This document shows, one piece after another, positions 43,138 to 54,790 of a stretch of 64,000 nucleotides of DNA (its first letter is position 1; the number at the start of each line of letters is the position of its first letter). The stretch is from Bryoerythrophyllum caledonicum. Lineage: Eukaryota; Streptophyta; Bryopsida; Pottiales; Pottiaceae. A program made the position numbers and the translations under genes. The notes beneath the pieces were generated by a model. The model had not been told where the DNA came from. It saw only the letters and a program-made list of their open reading frames with translations, and made no database searches. The DNA lies in the NCBI GenBank assembly GCA_963971425.1, contig OZ020518.1, positions 10,085,989 to 10,149,988 on the forward strand, in the 5' to 3' direction.

Positions 43138-44133
43138 TCAAGCATCACCTGATTCGTGTATGCAGAGTATACTGCTCGGCAAATTCAAGTGCATGGCCTT
43201 CTTATACCACATCTAAAACCCTGAGAATCTCTGCGGCGCACGATACCACATCAACCCCTTCATAGACGAACAAACAAGAATTTCCCCACGCCGCGAAATG
43301 TCCAGAAAGTTTGCGGCGGGGAAGGTAACCTGCGGGAGAGTTTAGCACGGGGCTCGCGAGGTGGAAGGAGTTGCCGTATTCAGAAACTAGGACATAGGAG
43401 ACGAGGCCGCCGTCCATGGCCACGCTGTCGACAATGCCAAAGTCATTGCCATCGAGTGGCCCGATGCACCGGAGGGGGTACCATTCCTTCGAGTGCACGT
43501 CCAGGAAGCAGTAGCCTTGATTCTCGTTGAGGTTCTCCCCGTCCTCCCTAAACGCCTCATCATCTCCTTGAGCCACCCAGTGCGCGACGATGTACTGTTG
43601 GGTTGCGCGGTGGACAAAGCCGGGGTCGTGATCCATCTCCAACAGATGATGCAGAGCCTGAAGAGGGCAGGGATGGAGAGGAAGGAGAGCGTGTGCTCGA
43701 GGATCTAGTATGGTTGGATGACCTATAACCACCAACTTAAGCTTGTTGACCTATTTATAGCGTTCGTATACGTGGTAAGAATTTTTTTGGGAATTCAAAA
43801 TAGGATTTCATGAATATTGCAATTGTCGTGACCATTTATTTCTTCATATTGAAATTGCTACAAATTTTTTAAGTGTATAGTAAGCCGTGACCCGTTCTCG
43901 ACATACAAAACTCTCTACCTCCACAGTAAGTTGTGCTAACAACCACTTGTGCAAGAGACTAAAAACCAAGAGCTTTGAATCAATTATAAACTGACACCCA
44001 ATGATAACTGACTTTTCTAAAATTTTGGAAATGGGGTGGGTGGCTGGTGGTTTTGGCCCACATAAGACTGTTGATTCTGGGGTTGGTGGTGGTGGTAACC
44101 ATATGGAAGGTTGCGCCATACCTTGGCGTCCAT
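43138..44133 (-). pseudogene. F-box/kelch pseudogene split by a MITE
   Basis: The start MDAKVWRNLP is intact at 44133. A 389-base MITE (43712-44100) then interrupts the F-box, which resumes as ILEHTLSFLSIPALFRL. A small deletion removes part of RTVCRRWNDL and shifts frame before DPGFVHRATQQYIV. After residue ~150 most of the kelch part is deleted: NSPAGYLPRRK is followed within about 120 bases by the remnant of the C-terminus (stop equivalent at 43138). It is closest to the 20.8-22.0 kb copy (shared CIGPLDGNDFGI and ENQGYCFLDVHSKEWYPL). Confidence 0.9.
43712..44100. mobile_element. MITE inserted in the F-box pseudogene
   Basis: Begins GGTTGGATGACCTATAACCA. The left end is clear, the right end (GGTGGTGGTAACC) slightly decayed. 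It is almost the same sequence as 51982-52378. Flanking bases are TAT on the left and ATAT on the right, against a single GTAT in intact paralogues, so the target duplication is three or four bases. Confidence 0.85.
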
Positions 44134-44496
44134 TGCTAGATCAAGCACCCAGAGCAGGATTCCCTTAAAAGTAGCTAAGATTCCTCGATTCTCACCTTAA
44201 TCAGCTCTAGACAAGGATTTCTTACACAACTCTCACAACAAAGAAAATTCCTCAGATGGCCACAATTGCTCAGATTTCCCAACCAATAGGCATCCACAGC
44301 TCTAAACAAGTATTTCTACCATCTCACAACACAAAAAACTTCTCACACTGCTTCGAGTCTTCAGATATATTTTTGATGTTTCACCCCAAGGCAAACACCA
44401 AAATATATATCTTAGTTTGACTGGGATCCTAATTTAATGAAACGTGTTTCATTGCAACTAAGACCCCTACGTACGCACTTGCAACTGAGATGGACA
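44134..44496. other. Upstream region of the F-box pseudogene
   Basis: Matches the upstream regions at 22034-22350 and 54198-54460 (shared CCTTAATCAGCTCTAGACA and GGCATCCACAGCTCTAAACA). The promoter was therefore copied with the gene. Confidence 0.7.
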
Positions 44497-45565
44497 TGGG
44501 AGCATCTCCACCCTTGGCGGAGAAATTTCCATGCCAGGGTGGAAAACCTCTGGGTGGAGGAGGCACACTTCAGTAGGCCCGTGCACATGAAGCTAACGAG
44601 GAGCGTGCAATGTTGTATGTGAGGGCGCGGAAAACACGGGTTAGCTCTAGGCAACCCTCACGGCTGAAAGCAAATATTTCGTGCGACCTGAGCCCTCACA
44701 ACTTGTTTACCTCACGTTTTGCCCCTAGGATTCATCAGTCAAGCCCAAAATTAGACGTGTAACCATGCAAGTCTACTCCTCTCTCTATTTTCTCTCTCCA
44801 AGGCATCGACTCTCTCCTTGAGATAGAAAGAGAATTCTACCATGGTGGACCCAAAAACAAGCTTGAAAAGTCAATATGGCTATAAAAATTGGGTGGCTCG
44901 TTGGACGAGGGTGGGGGCCCGCCTTGAGAAATAAGACGTCCAACCCAACCCTGACGGCCATCATGTGTGCAGGCCTAGTGCTTGCCAAAAGAATGATGCA
45001 CCGCTTGAGTGCTTTCAATGGCGTCTTTGGAAACGAGAGCCACAATGGATCTCCGGTATAGGCAGAATGTGGTAGAATGAATACAAGTGTGCCTGAATGT
45101 ATAGTCGGCTCTCTTTACAGCAACCTCGTTGGTTCTGCGTGCTATATTGAGAGGCTGCTATATTAAGAGGTTGTTTTACCGGAAGGGGGGGGTAAATATC
45201 AAAATGAGTGTATTCCAAGTGTTGTTATAACGGGAGAAGATTGGTTTTGATTTCAACTCACTGTGATAATGACATTGTTGTTGTATTAGATGCTTCTACA
45301 AAGAGAGCTCATTGTACCACAATATGCGATGGAGGTAGCCGTAGCCACTCTTGTGCTGCCATGTGGCCGCACGAGAGTGGTCCTTGCCAAGTGGGGAAAT
45401 TAGCGTGAAAGTAGCATAAACCAAATTTCTCCCGTCCCGAAGCATGACCCCCACCGAAATGGCAGACCGGGATGTCGTTTTTTTGTGCGTGGTGAGGAGC
45501 GTTTCTTCAAAATAGACGTTAGACTGGCATTTCTACCAGGGCACCATGCCCCGGTGGAGATGCTC
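44497..45565. mobile_element. Element-like segment with GAGCATCTCCACC inverted ends
   Basis: The left end GGGAGCATCTCCACCC is matched inverted by GGTGGAGATGCTC at 45553-45565. The inner parts (AGAAATTTCCATGCC against GGCATTTCTACC) are also roughly inverted. GAGCATCTCCA is a common terminus of plant TIR elements. Around 45105-45235 an inner piece with repeated GCTATATTGAGAGG / GCTATATTAAGAGG and GTTATAACGG may be a nested pogo/mariner-like remnant. No target duplication seen. Confidence 0.4.
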
Positions 45566-48500
45566 TTAACGGTTGAACGTCAGTTTGGAACCACACATGC
45601 AAGAATGTATTGTACTCTATAGAATACAAAAAAATGTATTAGAGTTTAGCAAGACTTACACCTTTGGATTGCAAATTCTTCAACTAGCATCTTCTATTTT
45701 GGAGGCCATTCAATATCAGACCCTTATCATGTTTAAATACGACTCCATACATGTAGACTACTGTGGCCACCAGTGGCACTGTCTAATGTTTAAGGATTAA
45801 GCAAATGGAAACTCAAAATATAGTATCATATTTTGATATCAAAGTGCATTATCTAGAAATATAATATATACAGAAAGCATGTCCATTGTCAAGCTTCAAG
45901 TCAAAACAAGTGTAATTGTGAGCCAATGTAAAATAAGCTTCGAGAAAATAAGTTTTTTGGTCCCTTGTCCAACAATGTGTGAAAATATTTGACTTACAAT
46001 AAAATAGGAATTTTGCACTAAAGACAAGAGCTGTTATTTCACAACCTCAAACAAAATATTTCTGACCATCTGTATAAAAAATCTCAGTATGGTAATAAAA
46101 ACAAGGTCAAATATTGCGTCAGGGCTCGGAATTTGTTTTAATTTCTTAGTATGTTTTCCCTCTATGTTGTGGCTGTGTAGCGGTGGCAGAGAGTTCCCGC
46201 AATGAATTCAGAGGGCAGCCAAGGTTTTGGGTGATTTGAATTTTTTCCGAGGGGCACAATTGAGTGCAACTAAACTAAAGCCATCATAACCAACAAGTTT
46301 AGCAATGTGCATATATAGAGAGCAAAAAATAATGCATTTGATTACAATAATAGCTGTAGATTTACAATTTCAACCCAAGTGATCTCATATTATTTTGGTG
46401 ATATGTGAGTTTATTAAAAAAAATCAAATTATGACTCATGAGCTACAAATTTTGCCTGTGGCCGTCAATGGTTACCTACAAAAGTGTTGACCAATAGTAC
46501 TTAAAGGTCCTGACTAATAACAAAACTATATTTGGAGCTAAATGGGTGGTTATGAGATGGAAGTGGGTTGGATATACCTCAAATTTTGTAGGTGTCAGTT
46601 ATGGGTTCTGACTAGAGACCAAAGGGATTATTGTATTATGCTTTATGTAAGATTTTTGTATATTTTTTGATGAAGTTAAAATACAAGTCGTGAAGAATAC
46701 ATAGAGTTATATTGATGCATTTAAAATCTTATTTTAGAAGATTTTTATAAAGGTTTGTAATCCTTTTAGGATTTTGAATCACATTTTGATCGCAATTTCT
46801 TTGAATGAAGGTGGCTCATAAGCAACAATGAACTCTCAATCCGTGGTATGGTTGTGCTAGTGTCGATGTTTATGTCCATGACATTGGGCAATTGTACTAC
46901 TTATAAAATAAGAGTGTCTGACGTCCTAGAGTTCATGATGACGTCTACTTTATCTGCTTTACGGTTGATTGCCACAAGGAGGACTAATGCTCTAAGGAAA
47001 TTTTGGGTGGACCTTAGGAAAGAGTTATATTAAAATCATGTTGAACCCATTGTTTGGAGAGCTACAAAGGATATGCATTGTATACAAAATAAAATAAAGC
47101 TCTATAGTATGAGCCCATACACATCTGATCATTTGGTTCTTATGTTGACACCTTATTTAAGGTCACAATTTCTAAATTTTATTAGGCCTCAATTGGAGTT
47201 TAGAAAAAATTGTTGCACAACTTCATAGGTTTGCACAAGGTTATTTTCATGACCACATTACGTATTGTTGAGTAGCTCCAAAATCCACCATTTGATAATG
47301 TGTTCAATGATGATGTGTGGTATTATCATTGGCATAAACAAGTTGTTTAGTAATTGCATTAGCATACACACAAGTGCACGGTTGCAAAGTATGATTGATG
47401 ATTTCTTCAAAATGAGAGGATTGCCAAAGTTACGTTTGTGGTGCAATTGATAGAACAAACATTTTGTTTTTGGGAACAATCAAATTGGATGTTCATTCTT
47501 GCACATAGTAATTTTACATATAGAAAGAAGTTTCCATCTAATTATTTTACATGCAATTTGCAATGCAACCAAGCTTTTTGGAATGTGTGTGCATGTCAAC
47601 TGCAGGTGTTTATAATGGAGAATAATCTAAAGTTTCTAGGGTAAAGGAGCGGAGCAATTTTGCAAACGCCAATTGTGATGTCAGTGGGAAGATGTGCACT
47701 CCATACTTGATTGGCAATATTGCATATCCAATCCACACTTATTTGCAGAAGAACTGTAAGTGACAAAAGGTTAAAAATTAAAAAAAATTGATAACATGAT
47801 GAATTCATAAATGGTAGGAATAAAGCATGCATTCGGATCTTTGAAGAACAAAATGTGTATTCTAAAGAACTTCAACTCTAGAGTTATAGAGCACCAAAAA
47901 TCATCATTAAATATTGTTGGTTGAATAGTTAGAGTGAGATATGGATTTTGCCAGAGCCAGCACATATACAAGTACCATAATAGAGATCCATTACAAGGAT
48001 CCAGAAATGTTTTGCTTCCAATTTTTTGAGAACTAGAGCAAGTTAAAGCAGAGATTGAAGTTTAGAAAAATAATCTATTTGAACAATGGATCATTGTAAA
48101 TTTTGATTTTTTGCGTAAAATTCATAATGTAGTCTTCTTATTTAAAAATGTTGACAACATCCATAAAAAAAAAAGAATTTTGAATACATCAGTGGAGCAA
48201 TGCAATTCCAAAAGTACATGAGTGTTACTTCAAATATGTATTAGGCAATTTAAAGGAGATCACAAAACAAATTGAAGTCAAATCCAAGTTTATAACAACA
48301 TTTAGTGCAAATAATCCGATGCAAAGAGCTCCAAACAAATCATTATATTGCCACTCATGTTAGCGTATTTAAGCTTTGGAAAAAAATTCAAGGTTGGCCT
48401 TTGCCTTTCGAAGGCCTCTCCATACAATGCGATCATCAACAATCGTCCTTATAATACCATCTCCCTTCCTTGCTTTTCACTCTCTACACCTTCTATTTCA

Positions 48501-50429
48501 CGTACACCTTCATTTGATGACTCTCTCTTCCCTCCTTTCCATCATCTATAATCTTTTGAACTTGATATTTTTTTACAATCTCTACAATGCCATCATATAG
48601 ATGAGTGATGGTGGTTGCAATTGCTTGGTCACATGCACTCATACAACGTTGATTATATTTTTTAGGCAAGTTAATTTATTCTCTACGTTTTCAATCGTAA
48701 AATTTGGATTTGCACCAGGTGAACCACATCCTACCAATATTTTAGAATTATTGAATCCTTGGATTGAGAGATTATAATGTTTAAAGTGAAGAAAAAAATT
48801 TCCCTTTCTACTATAATATAAGGATTGGAAGACTTAACTTGGTGTTGAAAGTTTGCACAAAAAAAATATAAATTTCATATTGTTACAATGTATGTAATGT
48901 TAGCTCCATGTATACAAATTTTAATAAATATTAAAGAAGTAAAGCATTTTCAAAATTATTATGCAATGAAAAGATGTTTGGAAGTCAGCAAATCCACGCT
49001 TTGTTAATAGACCTATTCATTCTTGTGTGGTTTAAAATGTTGTGCACACCCGCATCATGCAAAGGTAACATCGTGCTAATGAGGTGAGAGCGCACGGTTA
49101 GAAACAAACCCAGAGGAATGGTGACAAAACCACCAACGTTACCTCTGATAAACAATAAAACAACACACACTTAGACACTATCAACAATCTAGACTTAGGG
49201 AAAAGAAATAAATGACTCATAACCCCGTACATCAAGAAGTAGTAAGCGGTCTACAAGTACCCCTTTACTGAAACAAGTGAAATCCACTTGTAAACATACA
49301 ACAAGTCAAGTCAATGCCATTCTTGAAGAATGATCGCAGAATAACAATGAAGCTAACAAAGTGCACGCACGCACGCACTCCCTCACTCCATCACATGGGA
49401 GACTCAACTTGAGAAAGATGAGTCTCCTTCAACTACACGTAGAGGTCATTTGGACTCCAAGTCCCAAATGAGGTGTCAAAAGACACCATCAATGCCCTAA
49501 AAGTCAAAAGACTCTAATACTAGCTCTAATTACCAACTAGAGCTAGAATCTAGGTCTTCCTTTGACTGCTTAACCTCCTAGTTGGTTTACAACGCATAAA
49601 CCAACCTCCACAAATCCTCCAATGCGCCGAACATGACAAAAAATTGAAATGTTGAAAACAAAGGTTCATGATTTTCTTAAAGCTAGAAAATCCAAATGAG
49701 AAAAAAAATACATATCTCTAATTTGTATAGGAAAATGAAATTTATTTTGGGCAACTTCTTCTAATTTAGTAAGAAAACTTTGAGTACACAAAGACGCTCC
49801 CGGCTCCTAAGACGCCTCTTAGATCGAAGTGCTTCCCCGCTGGAGACGACAAAGCAACTCATGGATTTTAGAAGAATCCAACGTCTTCCTAGAAAAGGAC
49901 ATGAAATCTCTTGCAATAGTAATCACCACTTCCGGATTGTTGTCAACACTTGATTGCAAAGCATTATCCTCAAGCGTGCTCCCCTATGATGGATTGTGCT
50001 TGTCACATGGCAAATCCAAATACGACCATTGACAAATATTCACATATTATACAACTTTCATAAGCCTAACTTGCTTTCTCTATATTTCCAAAGAACTATA
50101 AATATGAATGGTCAAGCTTGTTACGCTTCTTAGGCTTGTTGGTCTCATTGGCATGTTTTCAAGAATATAAAAAAATGGAAATTCATTTTGGGAAATTTTA
50201 TACCATCTCCACTATTAAAAATACCCCATTATATAAACAAGATATACAACCAATAATTCACTTTACAAAGAGAAATCAAAAGAGTATGATAGCAAGGATT
50301 TTTTAAAAACATATGTTATGTCAAAACAACATAGTACTCATAGATCAGATGTGCCAACAAGAAGATGAAAGATACGTTCACTTGTTAAACAACTTACCAT
50401 GCAAATAACAAAGAATTATTTTGACCTAA
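45566..50429. other. AT-rich repeat desert, no supported gene
   Basis: 45590-45740 is an inverted copy of 37690-37870. 46840-48300 holds a string of short plus-strand frames that reads like a badly decayed element, but I recognise no domain. 48720-48960 is related to the 7-kb/11.7-kb repeat. 49330-50030 is mixed sequence without a convincing frame. Confidence 0.5.
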
Positions 50430-50931
50430 GGGGCGCAATACACTACAGACCATGGAGATTGACCACGGCCTTCTAAAATCTGTAATTGGCCAAGGAAGTC
50501 ATCCCGGTCCAAGTTCGCTTTACACTACCTTGAAAAAAAAAGATTGACCACGGAATTTGAGGTTACCTAAGTATGCTATTTTTTGCCGAGTGGATAATGT
50601 TTCTTGGTCGAACAGGTTTTTAGTTGGGTCGAGGCAAATAGGCCAACTCAACGGAAATCAAGGGGACCGTTGAGCTAAAAATCAATGATTGGCTGAAATT
50701 TATTTATTTATTATTTTTTATTAAGTTTTTTCTCGGATTTATAAATATACATTAAAAAACCAGCCCATACTTGTCTTGATCCAAATCCACTTTACACTAT
50801 GAGAAGTGACCAAGACACTCAAAAAATGATTTTTCATTTTTCAAGGTCATGGCTCTCGACCAAGAGCTGTGACCATGAAAATAAATGATTTCTCTTGGTC
50901 AATCCTCATGGTCCATAGTGTAAAGCGCCCC
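50430..50931. mobile_element. Tourist-like MITE, 502 bp
   Basis: Termini GGGGCGCAATACACTACAGA and, inverted, GGGGCGCTTTACACTATGGA. The arms match for about 40 bases, including GACCATG and GATTGACCA. Flanks are TAA on the left and TGA on the right, a possible mutated three-base duplication. An internal ATTTATTTATTATTTTTTAT tract; no coding frame. Confidence 0.75.
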
Positions 50932-51981
50932 TGATTAGAACATGTTTTTCTTCATTAAAAAACAAACCTCTTTGAACATTGTTTAGATTGGAGCTCTTTG
51001 TATAGTACCTCAAATAAAATAAAATCAAAACATCAACAAAAACATGATAGTTTATTTCCAAAAAAATATAAAAATATAAAAATTAGATTGTAGTGGCTAA
51101 GGAAACTCACTAAATTCAAGCTCTAAAAAAACATGTATAATTGGAATTAAGAAAAAAATAGTTGAACTGAGAAAACAAAAAATCTGAAATATGTACAAAT
51201 AACATGCTCACAAAATTTCTTTAAACTGAACCACACAAATTGAGAGATTTAAAGTAAACATAAGGTTGAATCTTCTTCAGTGTTTTGGTAAGATTAGCAT
51301 AGTTTGATTTCACTTGGTCGTACATTTTTGCATTACACAGAGTCTAAATTTGATACCATCATGATTAACATGATCTCACTCGGTTGTACTTCAATTTTCA
51401 GAAGTAGCATATTTGAAACAAGTGTGCAAGAAGTAAAGGTTTAAAAATTGCCTAGACACAATTTAGTTGTTTGTGGATATAATTTGTTATGTATTTGGAC
51501 TTCAAATGGTAAAAAAAAGATTCACACCATCCTTGTAATTAAAAAATAAAAAAATAGAGAGTACGAAAATCTTTAGTCTTTCTGTAGAAAATATTTTTTT
51601 TGGTTTCTTATACAACAGTGTGTGAAAATATCTGACTGGCATCAAAATAGGAATCTCACACTAAAGACAAGGGTTGCTTCTTAACAACCTCAAACAAATT
51701 ATTCTTGTGCATTTGTATAAAAAAAATATCAATGTGTTTAGAAGGTCGTGGCAAAAAATTTGGAGTTGCCCAATAAAGGCACTTAGAAAAGCATAATTTA
51801 TATTGTACAAGTTTGTGTGAAAACAAATCATATTTCCATGAAGATAATACTGTGACACATCTTCATAAAAAAATAAAAAAATAGTGATAATAAGTGACAT
51901 CATAGAAACTTGTCAAAAATGGCATATGCTCTGTAGGAGCCCAGATGCCATTTAGGGGCTAAGAAGAAAAGGATGTACTAA
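50932..51981. other. AT-rich repeat remnant
   Basis: 51180-51620 is another decayed copy of the 7.0-7.6 / 11.6-12.1 kb family (AGCATATTTGAAACA, GTGTGTGAAAATA). No gene. Confidence 0.5.
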
Positions 51982-52378
51982 GGTTGGATGACCTATAACC
52001 ACCAACTTAAGCTTGCTAACCTATTTATAGCATTTGTATAAGTGGTAAGACATTTTTTGGGAATTCAAAATAGGATTTCATGAATATTGCAATTGTCGTG
52101 ACCATTTATTTCTTCATATTGAAATTGCTACAAATTTTCAAAGTGGATAGTAAGCCGTGACCCATTCCTCGGCATACAAAACTCTCTATTTCCACACTAA
52201 GTTGTACAAATGACCACTTGTGCATTGACTAAAAACCGGCAGCTTTGAACCAATCATGAACTGACACCCAATCATAACTGACTTCCTAAAATTTCGGAAA
52301 TGCGGTGGGTCTATGGTGGTTTTGGTCCACTTTAGCTTGTTGGTTCTGGGGTTCGTGGTGGTTATAGGTCATCCAACC
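51982..52378. mobile_element. MITE, better-preserved sister of the one in the F-box pseudogene
   Basis: Clean inverted ends GGTTGGATGACCTATAACCA / TGGTTATAGGTCATCCAACC (with one extra GG pair in the arm). Same interior as 43712-44100 (ATTCAAAATAGGATTTCATG, ATATTGAAATTGCTACAAAT). 397 bases, no frame. No clear target duplication. Confidence 0.85.
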
Positions 52379-53030
52379 TTGTAGTATGCATAGGACAATC
52401 AATGGTAGAACAAGAAAAGAATGACAATGGTTTTCTTCTTTGGATTGGTACACAATTTGGCCGCTTTCCTAGAAGTGATTCATTTCAGGTTCGATGAGCT
52501 ATGGCAATGAACACTTTTGTCCTCATGTGTTGCAAAATAACCATGTTGGTTAGTCATCTTGTTTTGCACTTGTTTTAAACAGGTTATTCAGGAAGTGATC
52601 TAGAGGCCCTTGTCAAGAGGCTACCATGCTATTGATCCGTGTCTCGAAGCCCTCTGCTATCTAACCTAGAGTTTGGTTCTAGTTGATTTTCAACACGCCT
52701 TGCAGACACAACATGTACAAATAGTGCAGACTTTTAGGTCCACATGCACCTATCACTCCACGCATCAGGCTGATCGACGGAAGGAGCATTGGAAGATTGT
52801 GAACCTATTGAAATAGCAAGCATCCAGCTGCTAGGCTTTGTAAAGTACTATGCTCGTACTGCTAATCACTGACAAAAACGAACATGCGGTCTTTCGCTTG
52901 AAAAGAAGACACATGCAAAGGGTACCTGAGGAATGTATTGTATGAGGTGGTGCATAATGGATGCGTTCCACATGCAGACTGAAATCCACCGTCGAGCTTC
53001 AGGTTGTACAAGTTGGACACGCTTCAAGCA
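52379..53030. other. 3' flank of the third F-box gene, duplicated sequence
   Basis: Related to 42590-42980 and, inverted, to 19440-19720. It contains AAGCGTGTCC/AACTTGTACAACCTG-type phrases shared by all F-box copies. Confidence 0.6.
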
Positions 53031-54197
53031 TCACCTAATCCAGAGTGTACTGCTCGGCAGATTCACGGGCATGACCTTCCCATACCACGTAAAAAATTCC
53101 TCGAACCCCTCCATCGCAGTAGCAGGATGATCCGGCACCGACTCATCCCACTCACCGGTTCGCAGATCGTAAATCCTCACAGCTCCGGTCGCCTTATTCA
53201 CCACCACCACGGACTCACCCATGCTCATCGCGTGCACAGACCCCAGACGCCGATTCACAACGCCGAACAACCGATCCACGTCCACGCTCACCACCGCCTC
53301 CACCACCCTTCGCTCCAGATCCACCTCGCTCAACTCGTAGGTAAACTCCCCGGAGCTAGACTGCTTCCACGCCGCAAGCAGCATGCGGGAACCCCCGCTC
53401 GTCATCAGCTTCGTGTCTGCGAGAACGCAGCCGCGGATAGCAACGCCGGTGTCCCTCCAGGACAAGAGGTCGTAGCGCCATAGCCAGTGCTCCGTCGCGT
53501 CCCGTTTGGCGAACGGGATAAGCAGCGCGTAGAGAGATCCTCCGAAGACGACGCTGCATTCAACACACGATTCTTGACCGGTGGGGAGCGAGGGAAGATC
53601 TGCTGCTGTCCGCCACTGGTTGGATGTTGTGTCGTACGTAACCATGGGGGCATGTCGAGACTCGTACCCGGGTTGGCCGGGCATATGGAAGATCGTGCAA
53701 GTGCGCTCTGCGACTGCCATGTCGACTCTCATCTCGACCGGGCCGTTGTAAGAAGTCAGCGGTAAAGGTAACCTGCGGGTTTCGTAACCTACGGGGTTGG
53801 CGAGGAAGAATAAAATGCTGTCATCAACATCTTTGACGACATCGCAGACGAGGCCGCCGTCCATGGCCACGCAGTCGCCTACTTCTCGGAATTCGAGCGG
53901 TGGCTCGATGAATGACGAGATGGTGTACCATCGCTTCGACTGCACGTCCAGGAAGCTGTAGCCCTGCGTCAAAAAGTACTGACAATCGTTCTCCTCCTCC
54001 AACTCGTCGTTTGATACGGCCGACCAGCGCGCGACGACGTACTCTTGTGTTGCGCGGTGGACGAAGCCGGTGTCGTGGATGAGGTCGTTCACTCTCCGGC
54101 AGACGGTGCGGAGCCTGAAGAGGGCGGGGATTGAGAGGAAAGAGAGCACGTGGTCGAGGAGGTGCTCTGGGAGTTTGCGCCATAGTTTGTCGTCCAT
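53031..54197 (-). CDS. F-box/kelch-type protein 3
   Basis: An intact intronless frame of 388 residues, start at the conserved MDDKLWRKLP (54197). F-box at residues 5-45 (HLLDHVLSFLSIPALFRL, RTVCRRVNDLI; a Val replaces the usual Trp of RRWND). Kelch-like blades follow (YDTTSNQWRTAADLPSLPTG, GGSLYALLI, LWRYDLLSW, RIYDLRTGEWDESVPDHP). Of the copies here it is closest to the 18.3-kb gene: both share FREVGD, ANP-x-x-YETRRLPLPLT-type text and over 500 bases of upstream region. The end is LWIR then TGA. Probably a functional SCF substrate-receptor paralogue. Confidence 0.85.
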   Translation of the reverse strand: MDDKLWRKLPEHLLDHVLSFLSIPALFRLRTVCRRVNDLIHDTGFVHRATQEYVVARWSAVSNDELEEENDCQYFLTQGYSFLDVQSKRWYTISSFIEPPLEFREVGDCVAMDGGLVCDVVKDVDDSILFFLANPVGYETRRLPLPLTSYNGPVEMRVDMAVAERTCTIFHMPGQPGYESRHAPMVTYDTTSNQWRTAADLPSLPTGQESCVECSVVFGGSLYALLIPFAKRDATEHWLWRYDLLSWRDTGVAIRGCVLADTKLMTSGGSRMLLAAWKQSSSGEFTYELSEVDLERRVVEAVVSVDVDRLFGVVNRRLGSVHAMSMGESVVVVNKATGAVRIYDLRTGEWDESVPDHPATAMEGFEEFFTWYGKVMPVNLPSSTLWIR

Positions 54198-54790
54198 TGC
54201 TAGATGCAAGCACCAAGAGCAGATTTCTTGAACCTCAAAAATCGCTCAGATTGAGCGTGATTAATCGGATCTCACCTTAATCAGCTCTAGACACAGGATA
54301 TATCACAGGTCTCACAACAAGAAAATTCCTCAGATAGCCACGATTTCTCAGATCTTACAACCAACAGGCATCCACAGCTCTAAACAAGTATTTCTACCAT
54401 CTCACAACACGAAAAACTCCTCACGTTGCTACGAGTCTTCAGATTTCACCCCGAGGCAATCACCAAAAATGCATCCATAGCCGCAGACAAATATTTCAAA
54501 TAACCTCACGGCGGGCCTTACAGACGTCACAAACTCCATACCTCCGTCCTCACAACATCACAAAACTCCGTCATGACATCATAAAACTCCACAGATCCGA
54601 CCTCACAAAAGCAATTAACCTACAGCTCCATCCTCACAACATCTCCGTCCTCACCAAAAATTAACAACAAGCGACTCCCGAACCATCAATTCATTTCGCT
54701 TTGGTATGTAAATGGGAACAGAGCGGGAAGTGCAATAAGGCGGGGGTTGAAGATCGTGACAGGGTCCGGTAAGTCCCGGGCCTAACCGGG
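54198..54790 (-). promoter_or_regulatory. Upstream region of the third F-box gene
   Basis: Inverse of 17690-18267 over almost its full length (for example GACCCTGTCACGATC and TGAGGATGGAGCTGT), ending with AATCTGCTCTTGGTGCTTGC before the start codon. It carries the same imperfect GTGAG-rich internal repeats. Confidence 0.7.

Noticed and set aside
46848..48300. String of short plus-strand frames as a gene
   Set aside because: No shared domain, many stops and AT-rich composition; at most an old element remnant.
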